Source of the DNA: Pseudovibrio brasiliensis
GTDB lineage: Bacteria; Pseudomonadota; Alphaproteobacteria; Rhizobiales; Stappiaceae
Assembly (NCBI RefSeq): GCF_018282095.1
Contig: NZ_CP074126.1
Location: forward strand, 1,622,501 to 1,686,500
Direction: 5' to 3'
DNA length: 64,000 bases
The stretch's first letter is position 1. Each line of letters starts with the position of its first letter. Position numbers and translations under genes: made by a program. The notes beneath the pieces are model-generated. The model saw nothing but the letters and a program-made list of their open reading frames with translations. It was not told where the DNA came from and did not search any database. This document shows, in pieces, positions 16,472 to 25,339 of this stretch.

Positions 16472-18705
16472 CGGGTATAAGTCACATCCGCCTGAGCGCC
16501 AGACCCCAGCTGAGCCTGCACATTTGACTGAGAAATACTATTGAATGGCAGCGACCGCAGCCGTTCACCCAGCGCTTCCAGAACCTGCTGTGAGGTTCTG
16601 TTGAGCAGCTCTGGCGGGCCAGTCACCTCCACATCACTAAGACCATTAGCAGCAATAATGCCTTTGCCCTCTGGTGGTTCCACACCGGGCATAGCTTTCA
16701 ACTCCAGTCCCTGATGGGCGTACTTCATGAAATTGCCCCAGGTCATGGCTGGCAGGCTACCGCCGGTCATGCGGCGGGTGGAGGAGAAGTCATCGTTGCC
16801 ATACCAGACAGCAGCGGCCAGATTGCCCGTGTAGCCCACAAACCAGGCATCACGATAGGCCTGCGTGGTGCCTGTCTTGCCAGCTGCAGTAATCCCCTCC
16901 AGCTGGGCTCGGCGACCCGTACCGCGTTCTACAACGTTCACAAGGATATCATTCATCATGGCGACTTTCTCAAACGGCAGAATCCGCAGAGGAGGGCCTG
17001 CATCGCGTTCGTGACTGTAAAGAAGCTCACCTTTAGAATCGCGCAGTTCAAGCACGGTGTATGGGTCCACTTTCTTCCCACCTGCACCAAACGAAGCGTA
17101 GGAACTTACCATATCCAGAACCGTTACCTCAGATACGCCAAGCGGCATTGCGCGGGTGATCTTCAGTTCGCTATTGATCCCCATCATGTAGGCTGTCGTT
17201 GCGATTTTATCGCGGCCAATAGCCTGAGCCAGACGAACCGGAATCGTGTTGATTGACTTTGTGAGCGCTGTTTTCAGGGTCACCGGACCTGCATAACCGC
17301 GGGTATAATTGCGCGGGCTCCAGCCGCCGATGCTGATAGGTCGGTCGGGAACAACACTCTCGCTCTCATAGCCGTTCATGAAGGCCGTCATGTAAACAAA
17401 CGGCTTGAAGGACGAACCCGGCTGGCGCAGTGCATCAGTTGCTCTGTTGAACTGGCTTTCATCATAATCGCGTCCTCCCACCATGCTGCGCACGGCGCCT
17501 TCAGTGGTGATAACCGTCATGGCTGCTTCTTCAACACCATAACGATCTCCGTATTGACGCAATGTGCTCTCGATCTGGTTGACTGCTTCCTGTTGGAAGC
17601 CAGGATCAAGAGTGGTACGAACGGAAATAACCCTGTCATTACTGAGCTCTGGATACTGCGCAGCAAGGTTTTTCACCTCTTCAAACGCCCAGTCAAGGAA
17701 ATGGTCCGGTGCCTGGCTCTTTGTCCGGTCAACAGGCTCTGCCGGGTTGCGGCGAGCGCCAATAACCTGTCCCTCGGTCATGAAGCCCGCTTGCACGATA
17801 TTCGTCAGCACCTCATTGGCGCGGGCACGGGCAGATGGCAGGTTTTTATGCGGAGCGTATTTAGAAGGTGCCTTGTAAAGCCCTGCAAGCATTGCAGCTT
17901 CTGCCAGAGAAATCTCGCGCACGTCTTTGCCGAAGTAAAATTCAGAAGCCGCTGCCACACCAAATGTCCCCGCGCCCATGTAAGCGCGATCAAGGTAAAG
18001 TTTGAGGATTTCTCGCTTTGTCAGGTTCATCTCAAGCCACAGGGCGAGATAAGCCTCTTTGATTTTGCGCTGTAATGTGCGTTCGTTTGAAAGGAACAGG
18101 TTTTTTGCGAGCTGCTGTGTAATTGACGATCCACCCTGCACAACAGAGCGGGCTTTCACGTTGGCAACCATGGCGCGGAAGGTACCAACGAAGTCAATTC
18201 CCATGTGATCAAAAAAACGTCTGTCCTCGGTAGCAAGAGTGGCTTGGATCACGTGATCGGGAATCTCGTCCAACGGAATTTTATCGTTCAGCAAAATGCC
18301 GCGCTTGCCGATCGGATTTCCGAACCGATCAAAAAAGCTCACTGAAAAATCGGAGGTGGTTTTCCAGTCGGAGCGCTCGGTCGCCTTGAAGGCCGGTTGA
18401 GCGAAGGTGAGTACTATGAGGAAACCAAAGGCGCAGTAGGTCAGGCCTTCAGAAGCAAGGCCAGCGATGTATTTGGCTGGTCCGCGCAGCGAAAAGCGGC
18501 GCATGAAAGCGGAGTACTCGCGAAAGAAAACGCCCAGAAACTGGGAGGTGTGCCACAAAGCAGAATCCAGCCAGGCATCGGTTGCAAGCATGCGCTGGGA
18601 TAGATCCTGAAGGGTAAAAGAGCGCTCCTTACCCTTTTTTTTCACCTTTTCAGCAGAATTTTCCGTGACATTCTGCTTTTCGCTGTTATCAGAGTTCTCT
18701 TCCAA
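16468..18705 (-). CDS. Class A penicillin-binding protein (PBP1A family)
   Basis: 745-residue bifunctional peptidoglycan synthase. After a charged cytoplasmic N-terminus comes a membrane helix (about 86-106). Next is the glycosyltransferase domain with catalytic E160 in ATEDRRFFDH and the motif GGSSITQQLAKNLF (191-204), then the transpeptidase domain with SxxK at S431-K434, SxN at S484-N486 and KTG at K610-G612. All catalytic motifs are intact. It polymerises and cross-links glycan strands on the periplasmic face. It heads the operon with two DUF genes and is divergent from the YcgN-like gene. Confidence 0.93.
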   Translation of the reverse strand: MEENSDNSEKQNVTENSAEKVKKKGKERSFTLQDLSQRMLATDAWLDSALWHTSQFLGVFFREYSAFMRRFSLRGPAKYIAGLASEGLTYCAFGFLIVLTFAQPAFKATERSDWKTTSDFSVSFFDRFGNPIGKRGILLNDKIPLDEIPDHVIQATLATEDRRFFDHMGIDFVGTFRAMVANVKARSVVQGGSSITQQLAKNLFLSNERTLQRKIKEAYLALWLEMNLTKREILKLYLDRAYMGAGTFGVAAASEFYFGKDVREISLAEAAMLAGLYKAPSKYAPHKNLPSARARANEVLTNIVQAGFMTEGQVIGARRNPAEPVDRTKSQAPDHFLDWAFEEVKNLAAQYPELSNDRVISVRTTLDPGFQQEAVNQIESTLRQYGDRYGVEEAAMTVITTEGAVRSMVGGRDYDESQFNRATDALRQPGSSFKPFVYMTAFMNGYESESVVPDRPISIGGWSPRNYTRGYAGPVTLKTALTKSINTIPVRLAQAIGRDKIATTAYMMGINSELKITRAMPLGVSEVTVLDMVSSYASFGAGGKKVDPYTVLELRDSKGELLYSHERDAGPPLRILPFEKVAMMNDILVNVVERGTGRRAQLEGITAAGKTGTTQAYRDAWFVGYTGNLAAAVWYGNDDFSSTRRMTGGSLPAMTWGNFMKYAHQGLELKAMPGVEPPEGKGIIAANGLSDVEVTGPPELLNRTSQQVLEALGERLRSLPFNSISQSNVQAQLGSGAQADVTYTR

Positions 18706-18780
18706 ACTGATTACCCGTAGTACCGGTCACACCCCTGAATACGCAAGGGGGACAATGAACCAAACCGAAGAACTAAGCGC

Positions 18781-18815
18781 AGCGTATTTCCGAATTTTCG
18801 GAAAAGAAGACGCTT
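18781..18815. repeat. Short copy of the CCGAAAA palindromic intergenic element
   Basis: AGCGTATTTCCG..CGGAAAAGAAGACGCT forms a dyad between divergent genes. It matches the ends of the longer 46-bp elements at 23351 and 40887 but lacks their middle about 10 bases, so it looks like a deleted copy. Confidence 0.55.
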
Positions 18816-18870
18816 CAAAATGACCTACTCGCGATATTCCCATCGGAATTTTGCAATGAGAACGACATAA

Positions 18871-19350
18871 ATGGTATCCGTAAACTCTGAGAGTCACCGC
18901 CCTTTCTGGCAGACCAAAACCCTTGATGAGATGACCCATGAAGAGTGGGAAAGCCTCTGTGATGGATGTGGACGCTGCTGCCTGAACAAGCTGGAAGATT
19001 GGGACACTGGCGCAATCTACTGGACAAACGTCGCGTGCACTCTGCTTGATGGAACCACATGTAGGTGCAAAAACTATGAACGGCGCTTCGACACCGTGCC
19101 TGACTGCGTTCAGCTTTCGCCGGAAACTGTAAGAACTTTGAAATGGTTACCGCCAACATGCGCGTATCGTCTAATCCGTGAGGGCAGGGACCTGTACTGG
19201 TGGCATCCGCTTGTCTCCCAAGATCCGCAGAGCGTGCATGACGCCGGAATCTCCGTAAAAGACAAAACCATCAGCGAAGATGGAATGGAGCCAGAAGAGT
19301 TCGAAAATTATCTCGTCGACTGGCCTGATGAGGAATATACCAGAGACTGA
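18871..19350 (+). CDS. UPF0260 (YcgN-like) cysteine-cluster protein
   Basis: 159-residue soluble protein of the UPF0260/YkgJ type. The eight or so cysteines include the motif [14 protein letters not shown] (about 30-43), then [17 protein letters not shown] and DCVQLSP, probably a metal or Fe-S binding set. Function unknown. It is divergent from the PBP operon and has its own terminator at 19432. Confidence 0.88.
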   Translation: MVSVNSESHRPFWQTKTLDEMTHEEWESLCDGCGRCCLNKLEDWDTGAIYWTNVACTLLDGTTCRCKNYERRFDTVPDCVQLSPETVRTLKWLPPTCAYRLIREGRDLYWWHPLVSQDPQSVHDAGISVKDKTISEDGMEPEEFENYLVDWPDEEYTRD

Positions 19351-19431
19351 TCCTGTAAAATACGTTTATTTTCAATTACTTCTCCACAGGGAAGAAGCGG
19401 GAATAAGTCGAAATTCAAAAACTGTAAAGCC

Positions 19432-19462
19432 AGCGCAGGGCCACATTGCTCTGCGCTTTTTT
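19432..19462 (+). terminator. Rho-independent terminator of the YcgN-like gene
   Basis: AGCGCAGGGC / GCTCTGCGCT forms a 10-base stem with one G-T pair and a 6-base loop, ending in a run of six T, 80 bases after the stop codon. Confidence 0.85.
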
Positions 19463-19580
19463 AAGTGTCCCATCAAAGCCTTACAGCTTTCTTTATTCAA
19501 AGTTGAACAAATTCGATCCTAACGTGAAACGGGGATAAGTGTCCATGCCTCTTTGGGTGGCTTCTCTTAGGAATATAATC

Positions 19581-19609
19581 TTGACAGCGCGCCGCTGTTT
19601 TGATAGTGT
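19581..19609 (+). promoter_or_regulatory. Candidate GTA promoter
   Basis: A consensus -35 box TTGACA (19581-19586) is followed after 17 bases by TAGTGT (19604-19609), a weak -10 with three of six consensus bases. A good -35 with a poor -10 fits a promoter that needs an activator. It is 140 bases upstream of the first GTA gene and reads through the leader hairpin. Confidence 0.45.
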
Positions 19610-19692
19610 TTTGGCATGCTAGAGAAAGTGTGAGTGACGCCGACAAGCCCTCTTACAGCTTTCTGATCGCACGACATTTTAAAGTTTCGACC

Positions 19693-19725
19693 AGCTGCTC
19701 CTTGTTTCAACGGGCGGCTTTTTTT
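19693..19725 (+). terminator. Intrinsic terminator in the GTA leader
   Basis: AGCTGCTC (19693-19700) pairs with GGGCGGCT (19712-19719; two G-T pairs), with a further TTG/CAA stem at the top. Seven T follow at 19719-19725. It lies between the promoter-like site and the ribosome binding site of the first GTA gene, and no gene ends just upstream. A terminator in such a leader would keep the cluster off unless RNA polymerase is modified, which suits a GafZ-type antiterminator. Confidence 0.7.
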
Positions 19726-19750
19726 GTGCCTGATTTTTATAGGAGGGGAG

Positions 19751-20263
19751 ATGGCAGAGGAACAGGAACCCCAAGAGGACGAAGAGCAGGCAGCGCGGCT
19801 ACGTGTGCCTTTAGAGGTTTGGCAGGTGGTCCGCCGCATGGTGGAAGAGGAGGCGATTTCCATTGCTGACATTGCCCGCAAGACCGGCCTGCCGAGCAGC
19901 ACCATCACCACCAGGATCAGACGGGAAGGGTGGTTGCGCAAGTGGGAGTTGGCTCAGCAACTGGCGAGTTCCGGGACGGAAGAGCGCAAACGCCTGATCG
20001 CCCGTCTCTATGCTGCCTTTGAGAAACAGGTGAGCGCGCTGGAAGCCAAACTGAAAAAGCTCAGCGGCGATCCGCAATCGGCAGCCGGTGAGATGGACGC
20101 CACCGCTAAGGCAATCACCAGCCTCGCCAAAACGCTGGATATGCTGATTGATTTGCAAGAGGCCCATGGCGCGGACAACACAGAAGAGGTGAGTGATGAC
20201 CAGATGCGACAACAGCTTTCGCAGCGCATTGCAAGCTTGTGTGGCGCAGGGCAAACTTCATGA
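19751..20263 (+). CDS. GTA small terminase-like protein (gp1)
   Basis: 170 residues from the ATG at 19751, four bases after AGGAGG; an upstream ATG at 19724 has no ribosome binding site and lies in the leader hairpin's T-run. The protein begins acidic. A helix-turn-helix (ISIADIARKTGLPSSTITTR, about residues 36-56) is followed by coiled-coil-like helices (KRLIARLYAAFEKQVSALEAKL). This matches RcGTA gp1, which acts as an unusual small terminase lacking cos/pac specificity. It overlaps the large terminase gene by 71 bases. Confidence 0.82.
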   Translation: MAEEQEPQEDEEQAARLRVPLEVWQVVRRMVEEEAISIADIARKTGLPSSTITTRIRREGWLRKWELAQQLASSGTEERKRLIARLYAAFEKQVSALEAKLKKLSGDPQSAAGEMDATAKAITSLAKTLDMLIDLQEAHGADNTEEVSDDQMRQQLSQRIASLCGAGQTS

Positions 20264-21527
20264 CTTCATCGCCTCGCTGAGCAAAGATGAACTGAGCTTT
20301 CTTCAATATAACTGGCAGGTCTTTGCCCACGACCATCAGCGCCCACCAGAAGGCCACTGGGCCACATGGTTGCTCATGGGAGGGCGCGGCGCAGGCAAAA
20401 CCAGAGCAGGGGCAGAATGGGTGCGAGGCAAAACAGCGGGCGAGCCATGGGCAGGTCCAGCAGCGGGTAACATCGCACTTGTGGGGCAAACCTATGCGGA
20501 TGTCCGGGAGGTGATGATCGAAGGTATTTCCGGTCTGCTAGCCGTGCACCCACCCAACCAAAAACCTCAGTGGAACCCATCACGCCGCCGTCTGGAGTGG
20601 CCTAATGGCGCAATCGCAAGGGCCTTCTCCTCTGAGGATCCAGAGGCCTTGCGCGGTCCTCAGTTTGATGCAGCCTGGTGTGATGAAGCGGGCAAGTGGA
20701 GCAATGCAACGGAGACGTTCGATATGCTCCAGTTCGGCCTGCGCCTTGGCACGCAGCCACAGCAACTGGTGACCACAACGCCCAAATCTACCCCGCTGCT
20801 GAAAACGCTGCTACAGGATCAGCGAGTGGTGGTGACGAAAGCTGGCACCAGATCCAACGCAGCCTTTCTGGCCGAAGCCTTCCTGCAACAAATGGCAGAG
20901 CGCTACGGCGGCACCCGGCTCGGCAGGCAGGAGCTCGATGGTGAGCTGATCGAAGATCGCGAAGACGCCTTGTTCGCCCGCAAATGGTTCGAGATGAACC
21001 GCACGCGTCACATACCAGAGCTAAAGCGCATCGTGGTTGCTATCGACCCGCCCGCCACATCTGGCAAGTCGGCAGACGCCTGCGGCATCATCGCGGCAGG
21101 CATAACGGAAGCAGCTGAGCTGTTCGTCCTGCGAGACAGAACCGCTCAGGGCCTGCGCCCCGCTGCATGGGCAGATCAGGCCATCCGGATCTATCATCAG
21201 TTGGAGGCTGATTGCCTGCTGGCGGAGGTCAATCAGGGCGGGGAAATGGTGCGTGAGGTGATTGAAAGCGTGGACGCCAGCGTGCCTGTCAAATCCGTCC
21301 ACGCCACACGAAGCAAACGCCGCAGAGCGGAACCCGTTGCACTGCTATATGAGCAGGGCCGCGTTCACCACTGCGGTGTGTTCCCGGAACTGGAAGATGA
21401 ACTGGCAGATTTCGGTGCAGCTGGTTTGAGCAACGGAAAATCACCGGACAGGCTCGATGCACTGGTCTGGGCGATCACAGAACTGAATCGCCGCCCCACA
21501 GGCAAACCACGCCTGCGCAATCTTTAA
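20193..21527 (+). CDS. GTA/phage large terminase subunit (gp2)
   Basis: 444-residue DNA packaging motor that cuts and pumps DNA into the prohead. Walker A is GGRGAGKT (63-70), Walker B FDAAWCDE (158-165), and the coupling motif TTTPKSTPLL follows. The RNase H-like nuclease domain begins with VVAIDPPATSGKSADACG (D285) and ends with the acidic SPDRLDALVWA. The whole family layout is present, so the enzyme looks functional. Start at the ATGATG inside gp1. Confidence 0.94.
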   Translation: MMTRCDNSFRSALQACVAQGKLHDFIASLSKDELSFLQYNWQVFAHDHQRPPEGHWATWLLMGGRGAGKTRAGAEWVRGKTAGEPWAGPAAGNIALVGQTYADVREVMIEGISGLLAVHPPNQKPQWNPSRRRLEWPNGAIARAFSSEDPEALRGPQFDAAWCDEAGKWSNATETFDMLQFGLRLGTQPQQLVTTTPKSTPLLKTLLQDQRVVVTKAGTRSNAAFLAEAFLQQMAERYGGTRLGRQELDGELIEDREDALFARKWFEMNRTRHIPELKRIVVAIDPPATSGKSADACGIIAAGITEAAELFVLRDRTAQGLRPAAWADQAIRIYHQLEADCLLAEVNQGGEMVREVIESVDASVPVKSVHATRSKRRRAEPVALLYEQGRVHHCGVFPELEDELADFGAAGLSNGKSPDRLDALVWAITELNRRPTGKPRLRNL

Positions 21528-21746
21528 AAACATCAGTAGCATCAAAGGTTAGCTCGCAAACTTGAATCTGTTTGTGAGGAATAAACCTGTGCGTGCTGTT
21601 GAAATGCGGGTGCCGATTTTCGGGACAAAGATCCGCGAGACCAAAAGCTAAAGCAGTTTCTCAAGACAGGCATAACGGCAAACGGCTTTTGCGATCTGAT
21701 TACTTGAATCAAAACATTAAGTTAGAGCAAAAAGGACTCTGATCTC

Positions 21747-22925
21747 ATGGGGTTACGCAGACTTCTTGAATCAGTTTTTTCACCAGCAGCGGAGCAGAAA
21801 GCCTCCCGGGCAAAATCCGTGGCCTTCATGCGCTTTGGTGAAGGGGCCGTCTGGACCCCGCGCAACTATGAATCACTTATAAATCAAGGATATTTACGAA
21901 ATACTATCGCCTACAGATGTGTCCGCCTCATTTCAGAAAGTGCGGCGAACATCTCCGTGACCATCAAGGTCGGTGATGAGGAGCTGGAAACGCACCCTTT
22001 AATGGACCTGCTGAACCAGCCCACACCCACCCAAACACGGCGCTCGTTCCTGGAGGAACTCTACGGCTTCCTGCTGGTCTCCGGCAATGCCTATGTGGAC
22101 GCTGTGTCGCTGGAGGGCGAGCCGCGTGAGCTGCACGCTCTGCGGCCAGATCGCATGAAGGTGTTAGTGGATGATGCAGGCTGGGTAGAGGCCTATGAGT
22201 ATCAGGTGGCCGGACGCAAAGTGGAGCTGCGCAAGGGGACGGGTGATAAGATAGAGCCCGTCCTGCACATCAAGCTTTTCAACCCGCTCAACGATCACTA
22301 CGGCTTTGCGCCGATTGAGGCGGCCCAGGTTGCGCTCGATATCCATAATGCCGCCGGTGACTGGAACAAATCCCTGCTGGACAATGCGGCTTGCCCAACA
22401 GGCGCGCTGGTCTATGGCGCAGGCGATGCCATGAACATGACCGACGATCAGTTCCACCGCCTTAAGGAAGAGCTGGAAAGCTCCTATCAGGGTGCCCGCA
22501 ATGCAGGGCGACCCATGCTGCTGGAAGGTGGGTTGGATTGGAAGCAGATGGGCATGTCGCCAAAGGACATGGACTTCATTGAGCTGAAAAACGTGGCCGC
22601 CCGAGAGATCGCGCTGGCCTTCGGCGTACCGCCCATGCTGCTTGGCATTCCGGGAGACAACACCTATGCCAACTATCAGGAGGCCAATCGCGCTTTCTGG
22701 CGGCTGACTGTGGTGCCACTCGCCGCCCGTGTTCTCTCTGAACTCTCCAACTGGCTTTCTGGTGCTTACAGCGAGCAGATTGCTCTGGAGTTGGATCTGG
22801 ATGCGGTTGAAGCGTTGGCACAGGAACGCAAAGCATTGTGGGATCGCATCACCACCGCTGACTTCCTCAACCGTGATGAAAAACGCATGGCCGTGGGCTA
22901 CGGCGCGGAGGGGGCGGATGAGTGA
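21747..22925 (+). CDS. GTA portal protein, HK97 family (gp3)
   Basis: 392 residues, the dodecameric portal at the capsid vertex through which DNA is packaged. Family motifs are visible: TIAYRCVRLISESAANI near the N-terminus, LYGFLLVSGNAYV, HIKLFNPLNDHYGFAPIEAA and the C-terminal AFGVPPMLLGIPGDNTYANY. Full length. It is separated from gp2 by 219 bases with no gene, containing a weak GCGG...CCGATTTTCGGG...CCGC dyad at about 21605-21637. The ATG overlaps no neighbour. The stop overlaps the next small gene by eight bases. Confidence 0.94.
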   Translation: MGLRRLLESVFSPAAEQKASRAKSVAFMRFGEGAVWTPRNYESLINQGYLRNTIAYRCVRLISESAANISVTIKVGDEELETHPLMDLLNQPTPTQTRRSFLEELYGFLLVSGNAYVDAVSLEGEPRELHALRPDRMKVLVDDAGWVEAYEYQVAGRKVELRKGTGDKIEPVLHIKLFNPLNDHYGFAPIEAAQVALDIHNAAGDWNKSLLDNAACPTGALVYGAGDAMNMTDDQFHRLKEELESSYQGARNAGRPMLLEGGLDWKQMGMSPKDMDFIELKNVAAREIALAFGVPPMLLGIPGDNTYANYQEANRAFWRLTVVPLAARVLSELSNWLSGAYSEQIALELDLDAVEALAQERKALWDRITTADFLNRDEKRMAVGYGAEGADE

Positions 22926-23106
22926 GTTGATGACAGCACTCGCCGCAAAAGGAGATCTTGCCCATGTGGTGCTTGGTGCCTGGGCAGGCACGTCCACCTC
23001 CATGCTTCTATGGGCACTGAAACAAATCATCCGGTTCAATCGCCGCTTTGAGGAGTTCATGTGCGAACTGGAAAAACTCAACCAACTGCTGCGCATGGAT
23101 GCCTGA
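22918..23106 (+). CDS. Small GTA protein between portal and protease (gp3.5-like)
   Basis: 62 residues starting at the ATG in ATGAGTGA, overlapping the portal stop. It contains one hydrophobic stretch (AHVVLGAWAGTSTSMLLWAL, about 15-34) and an amphipathic, charged C-terminus. RcGTA has a small gene, gp3.5, at the same place. Position, size and a likely transmembrane or holin-like helix are the only evidence; function is unknown. Confidence 0.7.
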   Translation: MSELMTALAAKGDLAHVVLGAWAGTSTSMLLWALKQIIRFNRRFEEFMCELEKLNQLLRMDA

Positions 23107-23157
23107 AACATACGCACAATAAATATTGAGCTTACGTAAACGGTTTGAGGGAAGCTC

Positions 23158-23340
23158 TTGACTCAAAATTACAAAGCAGCCGCAGCACCGAAGGAGCGAA
23201 AGCAACAGCTCACCGAGCGGTGCACAGAACCGCCAGCACAGACCTTTGCCACTTTCACACAGGCCCTTGCCGGTGCGCTGGCAGAACGTCGGGCTGCGAA
23301 GGCTGAAAGCATCAACAGGACCAATAAAAACAACAACTGA
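23158..23340 (+). CDS. Possible 60-residue protein with TTG start
   Basis: Open frame from a TTG preceded by TTGAGGGAAG at ribosome-binding distance, in the same direction as the GTA genes. It is hydrophilic and rich in Ala, Lys, Arg and Gln with no motif. It ends ten bases before a palindromic repeat element. It could be an accessory GTA gene or chance. Confidence 0.35.
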   Translation: MTQNYKAAAAPKERKQQLTERCTEPPAQTFATFTQALAGALAERRAAKAESINRTNKNNN

Positions 23341-23350
23341 TTTCGCTCAT

Positions 23351-23396
23351 AGCGTATTCCCGAAAAGTGGTTCCGGTTTTCGGACGAGAATACGCG
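23351..23396. repeat. 46-bp palindromic intergenic element inside the GTA cluster
   Basis: AGCGTATTCCCGAAAAGTGG followed by TTCCGGTTTTCGGACGAGAA and TACGC: ends AGCGTATTC/GAATACGC and the inner CCGAAAA/TTTTCGG pair, giving an imperfect hairpin. Nearly identical to 40887-40932. Such elements are common between rhizobial genes. Here it separates the portal block from the protease-capsid block. Confidence 0.8.
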
Positions 23397-23465
23397 TAGA
23401 AAAAAGATTTAGAGCTTGGTGCGTGAATGTAATGAACGCGAGCAACTCTAAAGGAGGCAAGCAAT

Positions 23466-23891
23466 TTGAACACAGATCACCCCATCGCCATTGAGGGTTA
23501 TGCCAGCCGATTTGAGCTGAGCGATCAGGGCGGGGATGTTATGCGCAAAGGTGCATTTCACACCACCTTGCAAAAACAAAAGCTCTCGGATGTGAAAATG
23601 CTCTGGCAGCATGACCCGGCGCACCCCATCGGCAAGTGGCTGCATATTCAGGAAGACAGCATCGGCCTCTTTGTCAAAGGGCTGCTCTATCCAGGTATCG
23701 CACAAGGGCGGCAGGCCATCGCCATGGTGCAAGCGGGCATTCTGGATGGGTTGTCCATTGGCTTCAAAACCCGCCGCGCCCAGCGCAACAGCAAAACCGG
23801 CAGGCGGGATGTGCTGGCAGTTGATCTCTGGGAGATCTCGCTGGTCACGTTCCCTCTGCTGCCATCTGCCCGACTGACCGTCGTCTCCTGA
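23466..23891 (+). CDS. GTA prohead protease, HK97 family (gp4)
   Basis: 141 residues, serine protease (peptidase U35) that trims the capsid protein during prohead maturation. Likely catalytic residues are H49 (LWQHDPAHPIG), S97 (GLSIGF) and E123 (LWEISLVTFP). The start is a TTG eight bases after a strong AAGGAGG, and no ATG fits better: the first internal Met is at residue 26, inside the conserved domain. Immediately upstream of the capsid gene, as in HK97-like phages. Confidence 0.92.
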   Translation: MNTDHPIAIEGYASRFELSDQGGDVMRKGAFHTTLQKQKLSDVKMLWQHDPAHPIGKWLHIQEDSIGLFVKGLLYPGIAQGRQAIAMVQAGILDGLSIGFKTRRAQRNSKTGRRDVLAVDLWEISLVTFPLLPSARLTVVS

Positions 23892-23975
23892 CGATCCTTT
23901 TAGTCTGAACCAATGAGCTGTGGTGTCCGTTTGGCTCCGCAGTTTTTTATTATCCAATTCAAGGAAAATAATCCT

Positions 23976-25307
23976 ATGAAAAGCACATGCAATCCAGCAT
24001 TGGAAACCAAAGACTTCGCCAGAGAAGCGGCAGGAAAATCAGCTGAGCCCATAATTTCCGGCTCCGCAACCGGCCATTTTGCTTCTGCTATGGAGCGTTC
24101 TGACAGCTTCGATCAGCTCAATCACGCTTATTCTGAGTACACCCAGACAAATGATATGCGTCTGGCCGAGTTGGAACAGAAGTCCGGTTCAGACGTCCTG
24201 CTGGATGAAAAGCTGGCCCGACTGGACGAGATCATCGATGGCCAGCTGCGCCATCTCAACGAACTTCAGCTTAAGTCCCAGCGCCTGCCACGCTCTGCAC
24301 CGGATGCCGGTAGCAGTCCTACGGCGGAGGTGGAACACAAGTCCGCCTTTGAAACCTATATGCGCGAGGGGCAGGAGAGCCGTCTGAAAACGCTGGAACA
24401 GAAAGCCATGTCCTCTGGCACAGCCGCTGACGGCGGGTATCTAGTGCCGGAGCAACTGGAAACAGACATCCTGCGCCGCATCACGGCCCTGTCGCCCATC
24501 CGCTCAATTGCCTCCAACCGCAAAATCTCCGGCTCTTCCTATCGCCGCCCCATCGTCTCCGCCAATCCAGATGCAGACTGGGAAGGCGAAACCGATGCCC
24601 GCAGTACGCCAACCAACGCGATGAAGTTTGAGATGCGGGAAGTGAAGATCTTCGAGCTGTCGGCACTACCAGCGGTCACCCAGACCCTCTTGGATGATGC
24701 CGCCGTCAACATCGGGGAAATTCTGGCAGAAGAGGTGGAAACCGTCTTTGCGGAAAAAGAGTCTGCTGCTTTCTTCAACGGCAATGGCACCAGTCAACCG
24801 CAAGGCCTGCTCAAAGGCACCATCCATGGCTCACTGGATGATACCGGCCTTTCCATTGGCTCTATCAAGACCGGTGAGGCAGGTGCATTTCCATCTACCA
24901 ACGGTGGAGACTTGCTGATCTCGCTGATCTATGGCGTCAAAACCGCCATCCGCCGCAACGCCCGTTTCCTCTTCAACCGCAGAACGCAGGCCGCCATCCG
25001 CAAGCTGAAAGACGGGCAGGGCAATTACCTCTGGCAACCGCCAGCATCCGCCGGTGCTGACCCAAGCCTCATGGGCTTTCCGGTCACAGAGGCAGAACAC
25101 ATGCCGGATATGACAGCAGGCTCTGACCCTTATGCCATCGCGTTTGGTGACTTCCACCGCGGCTACATGGTGGTTGACCGTGTCGGCATCTCCGTACTGC
25201 GAGACCCATACACCAGTAAGCCGAATGTGCTGTTTTACATCACCAAACGCGTTGGCGGCGGCATCATGGATTTTGATGCCTACAAACTGCTGAACTTCAG
25301 CGCCTAA
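23976..25307 (+). CDS. GTA major capsid protein, HK97 fold (gp5)
   Basis: 443 residues from the ATG at 23976, preceded by AAGGA; an upstream ATG at 23913 adds 21 residues and has no ribosome binding site. The N-terminal part (about residues 60-100) is a charged coiled coil, DMRLAELEQKSGSDVLLDEK, matching the delta-domain removed by the protease. The rest is the HK97 shell domain (TAADGGYLVPEQLETDILRR, FLFNRRTQAAIRKLKDGQGN, VDRVGISVLRDPYTSKPNVL). Full length and intact. Confidence 0.95.
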   Translation: MKSTCNPALETKDFAREAAGKSAEPIISGSATGHFASAMERSDSFDQLNHAYSEYTQTNDMRLAELEQKSGSDVLLDEKLARLDEIIDGQLRHLNELQLKSQRLPRSAPDAGSSPTAEVEHKSAFETYMREGQESRLKTLEQKAMSSGTAADGGYLVPEQLETDILRRITALSPIRSIASNRKISGSSYRRPIVSANPDADWEGETDARSTPTNAMKFEMREVKIFELSALPAVTQTLLDDAAVNIGEILAEEVETVFAEKESAAFFNGNGTSQPQGLLKGTIHGSLDDTGLSIGSIKTGEAGAFPSTNGGDLLISLIYGVKTAIRRNARFLFNRRTQAAIRKLKDGQGNYLWQPPASAGADPSLMGFPVTEAEHMPDMTAGSDPYAIAFGDFHRGYMVVDRVGISVLRDPYTSKPNVLFYITKRVGGGIMDFDAYKLLNFSA

Positions 25308-25339
25308 CCAGCGTTCATCACAAAAGAGGAGGGGCCGCC

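Larger units (their letters stand above)
19351..19750. other. GTA upstream region: terminator, promoter-like site, leader terminator
   Basis: 400 bases without a convincing gene. They hold, in order, the terminator of the YcgN-like gene (19432-19462), a promoter-like TTGACA (19581), a second intrinsic-terminator hairpin (19693-19725) and AGGAGG (19741-19746) for the first GTA gene. Confidence 0.6.

Noticed and set aside
19280-19522. 80-residue frame after the YcgN-like gene
   Set aside because: It overlaps that gene out of frame, spans its terminator and has no ribosome binding site.
22164-23117. Minus-strand 317-residue frame opposite the portal gene
   Set aside because: Composition is that of a reverse shadow and it crosses the portal and gp3.5 genes. 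No motif.
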